Positions 33,138 through 44,280 of a stretch of DNA of 64,000 nt are shown one piece after another. This DNA comes from Combretum micranthum (Eukaryota > Streptophyta > Magnoliopsida > Myrtales > Combretaceae). Below the pieces are notes generated by a model, which saw only the letters and a program-made list of their open reading frames with translations, ran no database searches and was not told the DNA's origin. A program made the position numbers and the translations under genes. The DNA lies in NCBI GenBank assembly GCA_024138025.1, contig JAMXBD010002230.1:1-64000 (forward strand), read 5' to 3'. Numbering within the stretch: position 1 is the stretch's first letter; every line of letters begins with the position of its first letter.

Positions 33138-34031
33138 CAGACTCCCGCAGTAGTAACACTTGTGTTGAAGCTTGGGACACTGTCTTGGTTGATGTCCCTT
33201 TTTGCATTTCCAACATTGGGTATCCGGTTTCTTTTTATCCTTCTTTCTACTCGGGCTGACCGATGTTTTGAGCTCATCGACTTTGAGGCTTAAGCTAGGT
33301 TCACTTATAGATTCTTCCTCAATTATCATGACATTTCCTTCCGTCCTCCTCCTTTTCTTAGCACCATCCACAATTCGTGCTCTTTCTACTAGTTCTCGGA
33401 AATCCTTGATGTCAAATTCTATCAACTTGATATGAAGGTCTTCATCCAATCCTCCTAAGAAGACTTGTCTTTTTAGTTTCTCGCTATCCTTATATGATTC
33501 CGGGGCATATCGTAACAGCTTACTGAACTCTGTTTCATATTGTTCAAGATTACGACCTCCTTGAGAAATACTTAGGAAATCTGCACTAAATTGGATTCTC
33601 AAGCTTCCAGGGAAAAAGTTCTCTAAGAATTCATGCCTAAATGTCTCCCATGTGATTGGTGGTAGTAGCTCTCTACTTTTGGATTCCCACCATATTCTTG
33701 CATTGAACCTCAGCATAAAAGTTCCATATGTAAGCTGAAGGTATAGTGGTACTTCAAAAGCATTGAAAGATCGTTCTATTTGTGCTAACCAATCCTCAGC
33801 TTCATCCGGTTTTCCAAAAGCTCTATCAAAATACCGATTGCACTTAATGAACTCTGGCAACATACTTTGATAAGTTTTTGGTAATGATGGCTCAGCTAGT
33901 GCTGTTTCAGTTGGTGGCGTTGGAACTTCTGGTGCTGCTTCTTGTGCTGGTGCTGGTGTAGGCATAGCCTGAGCCTGTTGTGCGAAACTCCTTATGAGGT
34001 TGGCAAGTTGTTTGATGTTAGCTTGATCCAT
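33138..34031 (-). pseudogene. gag: Ty3/gypsy gag, 3'-truncated by a family A insertion
   Basis: About 298 codons from ATG at 34031. An N-terminal segment (MDQANIKQLANLIRSF) and a Pro/Ala/Glu-rich linker are followed by a Retrotrans_gag-type capsid region with WLAQIERSF, WWES and ETFRHEFLENFF, then a basic stretch KKRRR. A nucleocapsid knuckle CWKCKKGHQPRQC follows, with three rather than four residues between the second Cys and His, and then the start of a second knuckle (CYYCG). The frame is cut at 33138 by the LTR that ends at 33137. In-frame codons continue upstream of the ATG to about 34144, including RRTRAQ, so the original start may lie further up and have been lost. Protease and pol are absent. 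Confidence 0.9.
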
Positions 34032-34272
34032 TTGTGGTTGGTTCGGTTGTTGAGGTTCTTCCGGGTTCTTAGGTTCTACAGGGGGTATTTCTTGGTTGCA
34101 TTGTGCACGAGTACGTCTCCAATTTGTTCTACAGGTTTTATTAAGCTAGTGTGAGATTCTTTTGAACTTTATTAAGTCTTAGACGTTTTTCGGAAAACAA
34201 TCGAGAAATATGATAATAGCAAATGAGTACGAAAATGAATACAAATATTTGAAAATTGACTGAAATCATAAT
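34032..34272 (-). other. Leader between capsid-less ORF and gag of the minus-strand element
   Basis: This is the upstream side of gag. It was continuous with 37664-37895 before the solo LTR at 34273 inserted, as shown by the ataat duplication. The lower part is an open frame in phase with gag without an ATG. Confidence 0.55.
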
Positions 34273-37200
34273 TGTCACGCCCCGTAGGGTATCCTAAATG
34301 TAACAGCCCGCCACATACTAAGTAAGACTCCCGAGTTCCCTACCCGGGGCCTTCGGAAGTCTTAAGTAGATGTAAAGCATTCCTTTACGACAATAGAATA
34401 CTTCAACAAATGGAGTTAAACAGTTTAATGAGGCATGCATTAGCCATAGATAATAAATCAAAATGCATAATGTTAAAGTTTACAAAATCTAAGGGGCATT
34501 CCCCCGCAAAAGAATAACAGTCTATTACAGTCATCCAGAGTCCTTAGTTTCCAATGGAAGTCTATACAAAAAGGAATGAATTAAACTTCTATAGGAAACT
34601 CCTATCTCCGGTACCTGCGCTGTGGCTTGTCTTGACCTAAGCCATATAAATCATGCTGCAAAAGATAGAAACTATAGGGGCGTAAGCTAACTAGCTTAGT
34701 GAGTAATACTTCCATAACACAATTAAATACAATCATTCAAGCAAGTGATTATTCAAGCAAGTGTATGCACCATACAAATGTGATCAACAAACATATGACC
34801 AACCGGAAATCATATGTGGATGGACTTGCGCCCTCCATCCCGGGTTAGCAGATTAACGAATCCTGCGGTACGACGCCGTTTAAGCTCACAGTCAACTGAT
34901 TTAAAGCTCGTTTTATGGATCACGATTAACCTCACATTCGTTTTATGGATCACGATTAACCTCACATTCGTTTTATGGGTCACGAAAAACCAACCAATGC
35001 AAATGCTCCAACCCCATTGTGACATGAATGAACTCAATTTATAGTCGGAGTCGAATAGTCATTAATTCAATTCTTTTAAGTGACCAACAAGTATTCGCAG
35101 ACATTCATCATAAGATTCTAGTAAAACAGTCAATATCTTAACACCGGTTTCGATATACCTTAAGCTCCATTTCACATATCAACAATCAACAACATAAATG
35201 ATTCCCACATACCCCATCATGCTTGTACAATCCCTTTTATCTTTGCCTACATCACTAGTGCCACTACATTACAATCACAAGCATTAATTGAGAGTGGAAG
35301 TAAACTCACTCGGCCATGGGACACCAAACTTCTTAATAATAATAATCGGGAGGTAGAGTGTCGTCCTGCTCGGAATCACCTACCAATCAGAATTATCCCT
35401 ATGAGATTCTCACATGTAATTAAATCAAACTATACATCTAGACTAGTTGAATTCGGATTTCTCGCTATTTTTGGAAGTTCCGACTTAAAACGGCCATAAC
35501 TTGGTCATTTTAACTCGGAATTTCGCAAACTTTATATCGATCTTCATCTACTTCGAAAGATCTATCTAATTCAAGTATTAAATTCCAAGTTTTGAAAATA
35601 ATAGGGTCACGGAACAGTGGGATCAGTTCTGTCCCACAATTGACCCAATCTCGAAAATTTGCTTTGTCTTTGATAAAAAGTATTCCTAGATGATGATTCA
35701 TGCATGAATGATATGGGAATGAACTACTAATGTGTATGCCATGTAATGGACTCGACATGTGCATGGTCATGATGATTTTTGTAGTAATAAACTTTTAGGA
35801 ACTCCTAAGTGTTGGGGAAAGTTTCATAAGGCTAATTCTAAGAAGTTATTTTCCCACATTATACTCCTTAGGGTTTCTTTGGTTTTTAATCTTGTAATCT
35901 ACTTATTATTTAACTAAAAATAGGTTCTCAAAGTCTATAATAGTCATGGCCTCCATTCATGCACAAAAATTCACATTTTTCATTTGGTAAACATGTTTTC
36001 AATTAGCTATTTGTAAAAATCCGAATTTTCCAAATTTTCTTTTCTTACATTTTTCTTAAGGGAAATCTAGTCTAATGCATTAAAAATTGGGCTTCAATGT
36101 ATACATTATCTAAGGACTCATTTAGCTTATAAAATATCATTTTAGACTTAAATACTAAGTGTTTAATTAGGCATTACACAAAGTTACGAATTTGACTACA
36201 CAATTAAAGTCAACATTTTTCATTCTAACTTCACCTCTTGTTTTCTCATTATTATTATGCCTAAACTCATCTAAACTCATGAAAATAATTCCTTCAACAT
36301 GTCTATTACACATACCCTCATTTTTCTTATGAATATAGTTCAAATTGATTTTGGAGGTCTTTAGGGTAGGGTTTCCATTTCATCCGAATTTTCAACTTTC
36401 CATACTAACAAAGTCCTTCCTTTTTCAATGTTCTTGCCATCTATATGTGGAGATATACTATCTAACATCTCTATACATGAACAAGACTTCATTTATATGA
36501 TCAACAAAGCACATAAACAAAAATGAACCTATGATCATGCATGTACATAAAGTGGTGAATGTCTAAACCTTAGATCTACTACATATGATGTATATAACAT
36601 GGATCTCATGGCATGAACAACAATATAAATACAAGATCACTACTTTATATGCATGAACATTATGAAATCTTAACAAAACACATCTAAACACTAGATCCAT
36701 GTCCTATGATGGCTTACATTCTTGTTCATGCATTTCCATGTCCCTAGCATGAGCATCATGGGGTTTTAATGAGGAAATACACAAGATATGGTCTTGCCAT
36801 GATAAGAACTAGGATAAACAAGGCTTGAATCAAAGTGAAAAAGAGGAGGAACAAAGTTGGAAAATGAGAGGGAATGGGAAGGGAAGTGCTCGGCAATGAG
36901 GAGGAAGAAGAGAGGTTTTGATCTCTTTTTCCAATTTTGAAAAGAGAAGAAATGAAGAGAGAGAGAAAAATAAGTATATATATCAAATGATTTAGGGTTT
37001 AGTTAATAAAATGAAGTAAAAATACTTCATTTGAGGGGGAAAATGAGAGGGAGGGGCGCCGGCCTCCATGGTGTGTGTGTGTGTGAGTTTAAAAAAAGAA
37101 TTTGTAATTTAGTAAATGAAAATGTAATAAATGTAATAATTATTTAAAACAAAATTTCTTGGAAAAGAAAATTGAAATGAGTAGTTGTCAGGATGTAAGA

Positions 37201-37663
37201 ATAGGGTATGGGTAGTGTGTAGTGTAGGTTGTACTTGTGAATAGTAGACAAGACATCTACTTTACCGGTTGTTCCGAAAACACGGGAAAAGCTATAACTG
37301 TAATTTTTATAGCTCGGAAAATTATGAAATTGATATTTTTGGAATCCTTATAAAATTACGGTTCTAATGAATATTCCGGAACATTTTTCTGAATCCGTGG
37401 CCCGGGACACGCTTTTCCGTAATTGGGCTCGGGAAGGCCCGGAATTGAAAAATTCCCGAATTTAAAACTTTCAAAGGTTTAAAATGTACTTTGGAACAAT
37501 AATTCAAATTCATTTACTCCATAATATTTATTTTACTATGAAACCGAAGGAAAGCCAGATTTAGGGTTCCTAGGCTCCATTCACTAAACTCAATCTGAGC
37601 GGATTAGGGTTTCGTTTCCAACTCCTGGGGTTTTCTAGCTACTGAGAATTTCCGGGGTTTACA
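34273..37663 (-). mobile_element. Family C solo LTR inserted in the minus-strand element
   Basis: It begins TGTCACGCCCCGTAGGG and ends CCGGGGTTTACA, 3391 bp. A perfect 5-bp duplication ataat flanks it (34268-34272, 37664-37668). It is related to family A but clearly diverged. A TATA-like tatatata stands at 36975-36982 in minus orientation, with a ggcgccgg-containing G-rich tract and a (gt)n run (37073-37084) upstream of it in reading order. No coding frame is recognised. Confidence 0.9.
34909..34990 (-). repeat. 30-bp minisatellite within family C LTR
   Basis: Nearly three units of 30 bp (cgttttatggatcacgatta, acctcacatt) occupy the same relative place, and share the core 'tttatgg.tcacga.taacc', with the 38-bp minisatellite of family A. 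A similar array with units near 30 bp is at 50155-50250. Confidence 0.85.
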
Positions 37664-37895
37664 ATAATAAAAAGGAAATTCATATCATTAAAATTAAATA
37701 CATGGAAACAGAAGGAAGACTTAAATACTTCCTTTACAAAAGTTCAAAGAAAGGATGCAAAACATAATAATTTCAAATCATTACATAGACAACATATACA
37801 TCATCGTTTAATCCTTTTTACAAAAGCGTTTCTCCTATCGGTATATTAAGGCTGTTATCGAAGGCTTAGCGTTCGTTCTCGCTTCGGATTGCTCT
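37664..37895 (-). other. Internal spacer of the minus-strand element between its two ORFs
   Basis: AT-rich sequence after the stop of the capsid-less ORF. With 34032-34272 it makes a roughly 470-nt gap to gag once the solo LTR is disregarded. No motif is seen. Confidence 0.5.
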
Positions 37896-38555
37896 TCACA
37901 GGGTAGGAATATTTCCTTGATTACTTGATCCCTCGTCTTTATTATCAAAAACTTTTTCTTTTCCTTTGTGGTGAGATTTGGTGGTAAGATCTCTAGACGA
38001 AGTCCCACATTCTTTCTTGGATGGGTTATCTCTTTCGAGGACTGAGATGGGGTCGTCCCATAAACCTTGCGTCTTTAGATCTTCACGTACATAGAGATAC
38101 CACACCTTGCACATGTAGCATGCTTCCTTGGCATTTGTAGGGTAATTCTTGGTCCTACAGATGAGACGACTGCATACGTAGCATTTCCTTATTGTTGTTG
38201 GGTAATTGTTGGCACTGTGTTTTCTCTTTGCATGACCAGAATAGATAGTACCATTCTTCTTAGGACAATTAAGAATTTTGTGGTCTTCGTTTCCACAGAA
38301 GTAACACTTGTGTCGCAATTGTGGGCAACTTTTGGGGAAATGTCTTCCTGTACACTTCCAGCATCTGACCTTAGGGTTTGCGGAATCCTTAAGAGGTTGA
38401 AGTTGTTTATGCTTCTTAGCCCGTGGTTCAGGATTAGCCATGAAGGAAGGCACTTGTGCTATTGGTGTTGCTCCGAGTTGGGGCCTTATGATCGGAGAGG
38501 GTGCAGAGGTTATGGGTGTTTGTTGTATGTATGCTCTTATCGTCTCTTCTAAAAG
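37896..38555 (-). pseudogene. Capsid-less gag-like ORF, C-terminal part with zinc knuckles
   Basis: About 220 codons. A short helical-looking segment (LLEETIRAYIQQ) and a Pro-rich linker lead directly to a basic region and the knuckle CWKCTGRHFPKSC. Then comes CYFCGNEDHKILNC, a standard CX2CX4HX4C, and then degenerate Cys pairs CYVC and CYMC. A charged tail follows (KSHHKGKEKVFDNKDEG). The knuckle block resembles that of the gag at 33138 (CWKC...H.P..CP.L.HKCY.CG), but there is no capsid domain between the linker and the knuckles. Its 5' part lies at 43587-43762, beyond a solo LTR. It may be a gag paralogue deleted for capsid or a distinct nucleic-acid-binding ORF. Confidence 0.75.
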
Positions 38556-41500
38556 TGTCACGCCCCGAAGGGTACCCTAAACGTGGCAGTCCGCCGTACA
38601 CAATATTAAAGCCTAAGAATGACCACCTCAGTCACGCGAAGGCTTCCATACTATGTACAAGGCGTCTAACACATAAAGGAGACACATCGGAATGATACAT
38701 TTTATGTTGATACAATTGAGTAACAATGTAAAGGAAATACAATTTACTATACTTCAGATACAAATCACTATACTTCAAAATACAACATTCAACTTCAATT
38801 ACATTCATCCACAGACTTCCCTACATAAATATTACAAGACAAATCATAAAACTAGCTGATAACTTCAAACATTCGTATTCTTTGCCGAAATCCCGGAGTC
38901 ATTCCCGGCTCCATCCAATTCAGTCCCACTTTGCATTCTTGAGATAACCTGTTCATTTAAACAACTATAGGGGTATAAGCTACACTAGCTTAGTGAGAAT
39001 TCCCTTAATTCCATACCATAACAAGCAAGTTATAATCAACCATATGCTATGCATGAGCAAACACATGAGCAAACAATTATGTATGGGTATCCGGAACCCA
39101 CACACAGAACGGATTTACGCCCTCCGTATCTTGGGTTAGGGATGGTATTGAAGTCTACACGACCGCTGCTAGTCCCCAAGCCCTCAGCTCATAGCACTCG
39201 CCTCGGCTAGGCTCACACATGGAATGCATCCCCGATGCACCTTAGTTCCCTATGAATGAGCTCTGATCCCGGGTCTCATTATCCAAACGAGTCCTCGGAC
39301 CATACCGATCGACCTGCGTAGGAGTAGCACGCTACCAAATGCAATATGTCCGATGCGATGCATGATCAATTTACTTTTTGCTTAGGTCAAAATATTTATA
39401 CATTCTTTAGAATGACCAGCCAATATCATACACATAACAGAAATAATATGAACGACGCAGTTATCCAATCAAATCGCGGTTTCGATATGCTTTAGTATTA
39501 TTTGGCATACATTCATCACAGCCTCATCATATATCCCATCCCCATTCATATCGATTTTTATCTTATTCCTATAATTCTAATGCGACTAACTACAAGCACA
39601 AACAAGGTAACAAAATAAGGAGAAACTCACTCGGCCATTGGATCACCGGTCTTCTAGTAATAATAATCCGGTGGTAGGGAATCGTCGAATTCGGGATCAC
39701 CTAAAAAGGAAGAAATACTCTAATAAGTATTTCAACTCAAACTAATCCAAACGATTTTATACGAACTATCAAATTCGTAATTCGCGTCCTACGCGGGAAT
39801 TCTAACTTAAAACGGCCATAACTTGGTCATTTTAACTCGGAATCTCGCAAATTATATATCGATTTCTATCTACTTCGAAAGATCTATCTATTCTAATATT
39901 ATATTTAAGTTTTGAAAACTTTGAAGCTTTGAAAAGTTCGGATCAGATTAGGGCAGTGACAATTTCCAAGTCCGAAAAATAGTTTTGTAAATGTTTGTAA
40001 TGTTCCTACTATATAGATTAGCTATACATGGAATATGAATGATTTCCTAACATGAATGACATGAGATGAGTTAATGTATGCATGATCTTGATGATTTTTG
40101 CTAAAAGGAAATTTTATAACTTTTTATTTGCAAGACCATAATAACTACTTATGAAAAATCTAGTTTTCTAACTTTTTCATTTCCATTTGTTTTGGATTTG
40201 TTACTTAAGAAAATATAATTATTTTTGTCAAAATTGAGTCTTCATTATATATATTACTTATGACCTTCATTTCTACATAAAAATTTCCATTTTACACTTT
40301 GTAAGCATGTTTTCAAGTGGGGTTGATTCCAAAATCCGAATTTGGTAAAAATTGGCTTTTGAGTGATTCCTTTGAGTAAAAATCATTTGGTATTTAGAAA
40401 ATTAGGGCTCAATCATACATAACTACTAAGGACTTCATTCTCACACAAAAATTTGCATTTTACACTTTGCAAATATATTTTCCAATATGATTTACTCAAA
40501 AATCCGAATTTTAGAAAATCCACATTTTGAATGATTCACTTGGGAAAAACTTGTTTAATGCATTAAAATTTAAGACTTTATTACATCTATTGTCTAAGGA
40601 CTTCATTTAACACATAAAAATTGCAATTTGAGCTCAAATACTAAGTGATTACATATGCATCATCTTAAATTACGAATTTGACAATTTGATCACTAACTCA
40701 AATTTTTCCATTTTAATTCCATTACTTGTTTTACACATTACTCATGCCTAAGCTCATTTTAACTTGTAAAAATCATTGCTTAATGATATCTATTACCTAT
40801 ATACTTCATTTTTCACATAAAGCATGAGTTTTAGAGTTGATACATGGGTTCTAAAAATTGGTCTTAGTTGGGATCCGAATTTACAAAATTTATTTTTGGT
40901 TATATCTTTTGATAAAATCTATCTAAGCTCATGAAAATCCATTCCTTACATATCATATCTTATGAGCCTTTCATTTCTTAAATAAAAACTTCATTTTTGA
41001 GTTGGAAAACATGTTTTTAAAATAGGCCTTGGCCAAAATCCGAAAATAGAATTTTTATTTTGAAAATAACTTTTGGAAATTACTTTTGATTATTGTAAAA
41101 AGAAGTCTTGATGATATACATATATTAAGCCTTCATTTTCTTAAGTAAAATTTATATTTTGACACTTGGAAAGTAGTTTTTAAATGGGGGTCTTGCCAAA
41201 ATACGAATTTCACAATTTTGTTTGAGTTCATAACTAAGATCTATACTTAATATGAACATAAACATAAAACAAATGCATGGTAATAAGCTATAAACATCAT
41301 GGATCTAAACTTCACTTATCAAAATCTTTCATTTATGGTATCTATACCTAAGCCCTTCATTTTAAATGAAAAATATACATTTTAAAGTTGAAAAACCACT
41401 TTTCTAAATAGGGTTCCATTTTCATCCGAATTTTCAAAATTGATTTTTGTTGAAAACAAAATAGATCTTGGGTTTCCTACAACTTTCCTACCATCATCAA

Positions 41501-43586
41501 GCTATAGCAAGTTGTTCATGAACATAAACAAAGATCTAATGCATCTATGAACTCAAAACTTTAGATCTAGTTTTCTAAACTAGTTTTACATGCATGAATC
41601 ACAGATGATGATGGATCTATGCATAAATCATAAGAAATAACAAAAATAACAACTTAAATAACTAGATCTATGGCATAAACAAAATCAAAGCCAAAAAATT
41701 TAGATCTACAAAATATATCAACTTTAAACAAGAAAATAATTAAATACAAGATAATAAAAGTGAGAAAGAAAGATTTCATTTTTGGCATCATCATCCTAAG
41801 CTTTTAAGCTTATGGAAGTTCATTTGATGCATGAAACCTTCATTATACTTTACCTATATCACCTATGGAGCTTTAGGAAGAAGATTGGCTTATAAATCTT
41901 TAAAAATGAAGTGTGGAAGCCATGAAAGAAGAAGGGGGCAGCTTGTTTTCCATGGAGGAACAAGAGGAAATGAAGAAGAAAGAGAGGAAAAAATGAGAGA
42001 GAAAGACTAAAGAATGAAAAAGGAAGGAATGAGTAAATGAAGAAGAGAGAGAATTTAAGTGTATTAAATGAATGAATGAAGAAAAAAATAACACAAGGCA
42101 GATTTTGGGAGGGGGAGAAGCTGTCACGTGAATTAGAGAGAGAGGAGAGAGAGTGTTGTTTGAAATTTGACTCAAATTGAATTATATAATTAATGTGTAA
42201 TGTAACTTCTTTAAGAAGGAGTGGAATTTAATTAATTTAGTCAAATTGGAGTAAACAAAGGACAATGGCAGCCATAAATAGGGTCAAAAATCTGCCATGA
42301 ATTATGGGATTATGTGTAGAAAGATTGAAGTGAAAAGGAAGTGATATGTGTAAGGTGTACTTGAAGGTATGGGTTGTAAAAGTACTTTATTAATAAAATA
42401 AATTAAAATAAAATAAAATTGGAAAATTTATTCCAAATAATTGTAGCAGAATTTTCATAATAAAAATTAAATAATTATTTGAATTATTTTAGTATTTTAA
42501 CAAATACGTTACCGGTACGATCAAAATACGCGAATATGGGCTATAAATAATATTTTTATAACCCGAAAAATTCTAGAAAAAATATTTTATGGGAATAACA
42601 ATATTTTTAAAATATTTTCAATTACTAAATTAATTTATTTTATTTTTAGTACCGGGTCTTAAACAGAATCTGATCCCGTAAAGACCCGAAACGAACTAAA
42701 TTTTAGAAAAACAAAATTTTCTATAACATATAAAATATTTATCTAAAAATATAAGACTTTATAAGAATAATAAATTTTTTAATGAATAAAAATGAATAGT
42801 GCAAAAGACCAATCAATTACCGGTAATAATGGAAATACGATAAAAAGGTTATAACTGTAACTTTTATAATCCGAAAAATTATAAAACTGATATATTTAGA
42901 AATATTATGGAATTACGAGTCTAACGGTACTATTGGTATATTTTTGATATCTCGAGCCCCGGGACACGCTTTTCGAAGTCTGTGTCCAAACGGGTTCGAA
43001 ATAGGTTAAAAATTTACCAATCTGATATTTTTAAACAAACCCATATTACTATGAGCTATTCTACATATTTAAACTACATCTCGGCCTCTAAGGTTAGGGG
43101 CGCTAGATTGCCGAACTTACGCTATTGTATTCCGGTTAGGGTTTTCGGGTGATTTTCCGGTTTAGACCTTTGTCAATTTGGAAACTGATATTTATGTTTA
43201 TACAACATATTTAATTTGAGAAATTTATTTTTAAATTTTATTTTTGTAAGTATTTAATACCTCTTAATATTTTCGGAATTCTTAATTGAGTTTATTTTCG
43301 AAAGTCAATTTATTTACTTTTTAATAATTTGTTTTTGGCTTTATATTACCCGATTTTATAAGTCGGAGTTAAATATGGAATTTTTCGTACGTCGTGGTTT
43401 TGAATTTGAAGACCACTGTGTTCTTATTTTAGTTTTAAAGATTTTCATTTTCTCAAGATTAAGAAGTTTATGAATTCGTTCATGAATTAGGACCTATCGA
43501 AATTCGGTTTTAATTTGGAGTAATTTTTAGGGTTTATTTTCGAAGTTCATCTTAAAATTATTTATTGAAATTTTCCGGGGCTTACA
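38556..43586 (-). mobile_element. Family D solo LTR, 5031 bp
   Basis: It begins TGTCACGCCCCGAAGGG and ends TCCGGGGCTTACA. A perfect 5-bp duplication aaaag flanks it (38551-38555, 43587-43591). It splits the capsid-less ORF, which is in frame on both sides when the insert and one duplication are disregarded. Its right end matches 1-989. It holds no coding frame. At 5.0 kb it is the longest LTR in the window. Confidence 0.9.
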
Positions 43587-43762
43587 AAAAGTCTTATGGT
43601 AGCCAAGAGTTCTTGAGTCAGATCTTGTGGTGGGAGTGCTCCTGGTTCTTGTTGTTCTTCGAGAGGGGTACTTGATTGTGGCGTAACTTCCTCGGGTAGC
43701 TTCCTAGAACCAAACGAAGCGATCGTATTAGATATTTCTTTTATTTCGAGTTTTACGCACAT
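43587..43762 (-). pseudogene. Capsid-less gag-like ORF, N-terminal part
   Basis: About 58 codons from ATG at 43762 (MCVKLEIKEISNTIASFGSR), Glu/Gln/Pro-rich, ending in LTQELLATIR where the family D LTR inserted. The same frame resumes at 38555, giving roughly 276 codons for the uninterrupted ORF. It starts about 500 nt after the primer binding site, where gag normally starts. Confidence 0.7.
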
Positions 43763-44260
43763 GTTATTTGTTTTTACGGAAAAGAGAAGCGTGAAAGATT
43801 TTTGTCCATCTGATTAAAGGTTAACGTAGGTACTTAATGTTATTTACCTAAGGGTCTTACTTGTAAAAGAGGCATTATACTTAAATTGCTCCTAATTGGT
43901 CTTGTTACTATGCATTAAGGCTTATTGGTCTTGCTAAGGTAAACTTACTTTATTCATTCCATATCCAAATTCTAAGTCTCCTTCATGTTTTCTCCACATT
44001 GTTCTGCAAAGTTCTTTCTCTAAGTCATTCCTACCATTCTTAATCTTGGGTCAACATCCTAAGGTAAATCCTCTTCATGTGATGCTTCCATTTCATATCT
44101 TACTAAAGATCCTCCGATTCTTGTATAAGTATTTCCTGCCTTCTTCTAATACTCTCCAAGATAGGGTTCTAATCTTAGACATAAGGATTCTTAAACATAA
44201 GATCAAATCCTATCAATCTATCCTTCTACTCTTCTTTTTCCTAATTCCCAAAACCTTGTT
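43763..44260 (-). other. Untranslated leader of the minus-strand element
   Basis: Sequence between the primer binding site and the first ORF. It is pyrimidine-rich on the plus strand. The 73-codon plus-strand frame at 44046 looks like chance. Confidence 0.6.
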
Positions 44261-44272
44261 GCTCTGATACCA
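44261..44272 (-). promoter_or_regulatory. Primer binding site for initiator-Met tRNA
   Basis: The plus strand GCTCTGATACCA is TGGTATCAGAGC on the minus strand, which complements the 3' end of plant initiator tRNA-Met. It sits 8 nt inside the LTR that starts at 44281. This proves that the LTR is a 5' LTR and that the element reads leftwards. Confidence 0.9.
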
Positions 44273-44280
44273 ACTTAAAC

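Noticed and set aside
34273..37663. Long frames inside LTRs (for example 18144-18344, 35510-35770, 48688-48960) as LTR-encoded proteins
   Set aside because: They are short, differ between sister LTRs and show no motif. AT-rich sequence of this length yields such frames by chance.
38217..38695. Plus-strand frames over 38217-38695 as genes
   Set aside because: They are antisense to the zinc-knuckle ORF or cross the LTR boundary at 38556.
44046..44267. Plus-strand 73-codon frame at 44046 as a gene
   Set aside because: It overlaps the primer binding site and untranslated leader of the minus-strand element and is low-complexity Leu/Phe/Ile-rich.
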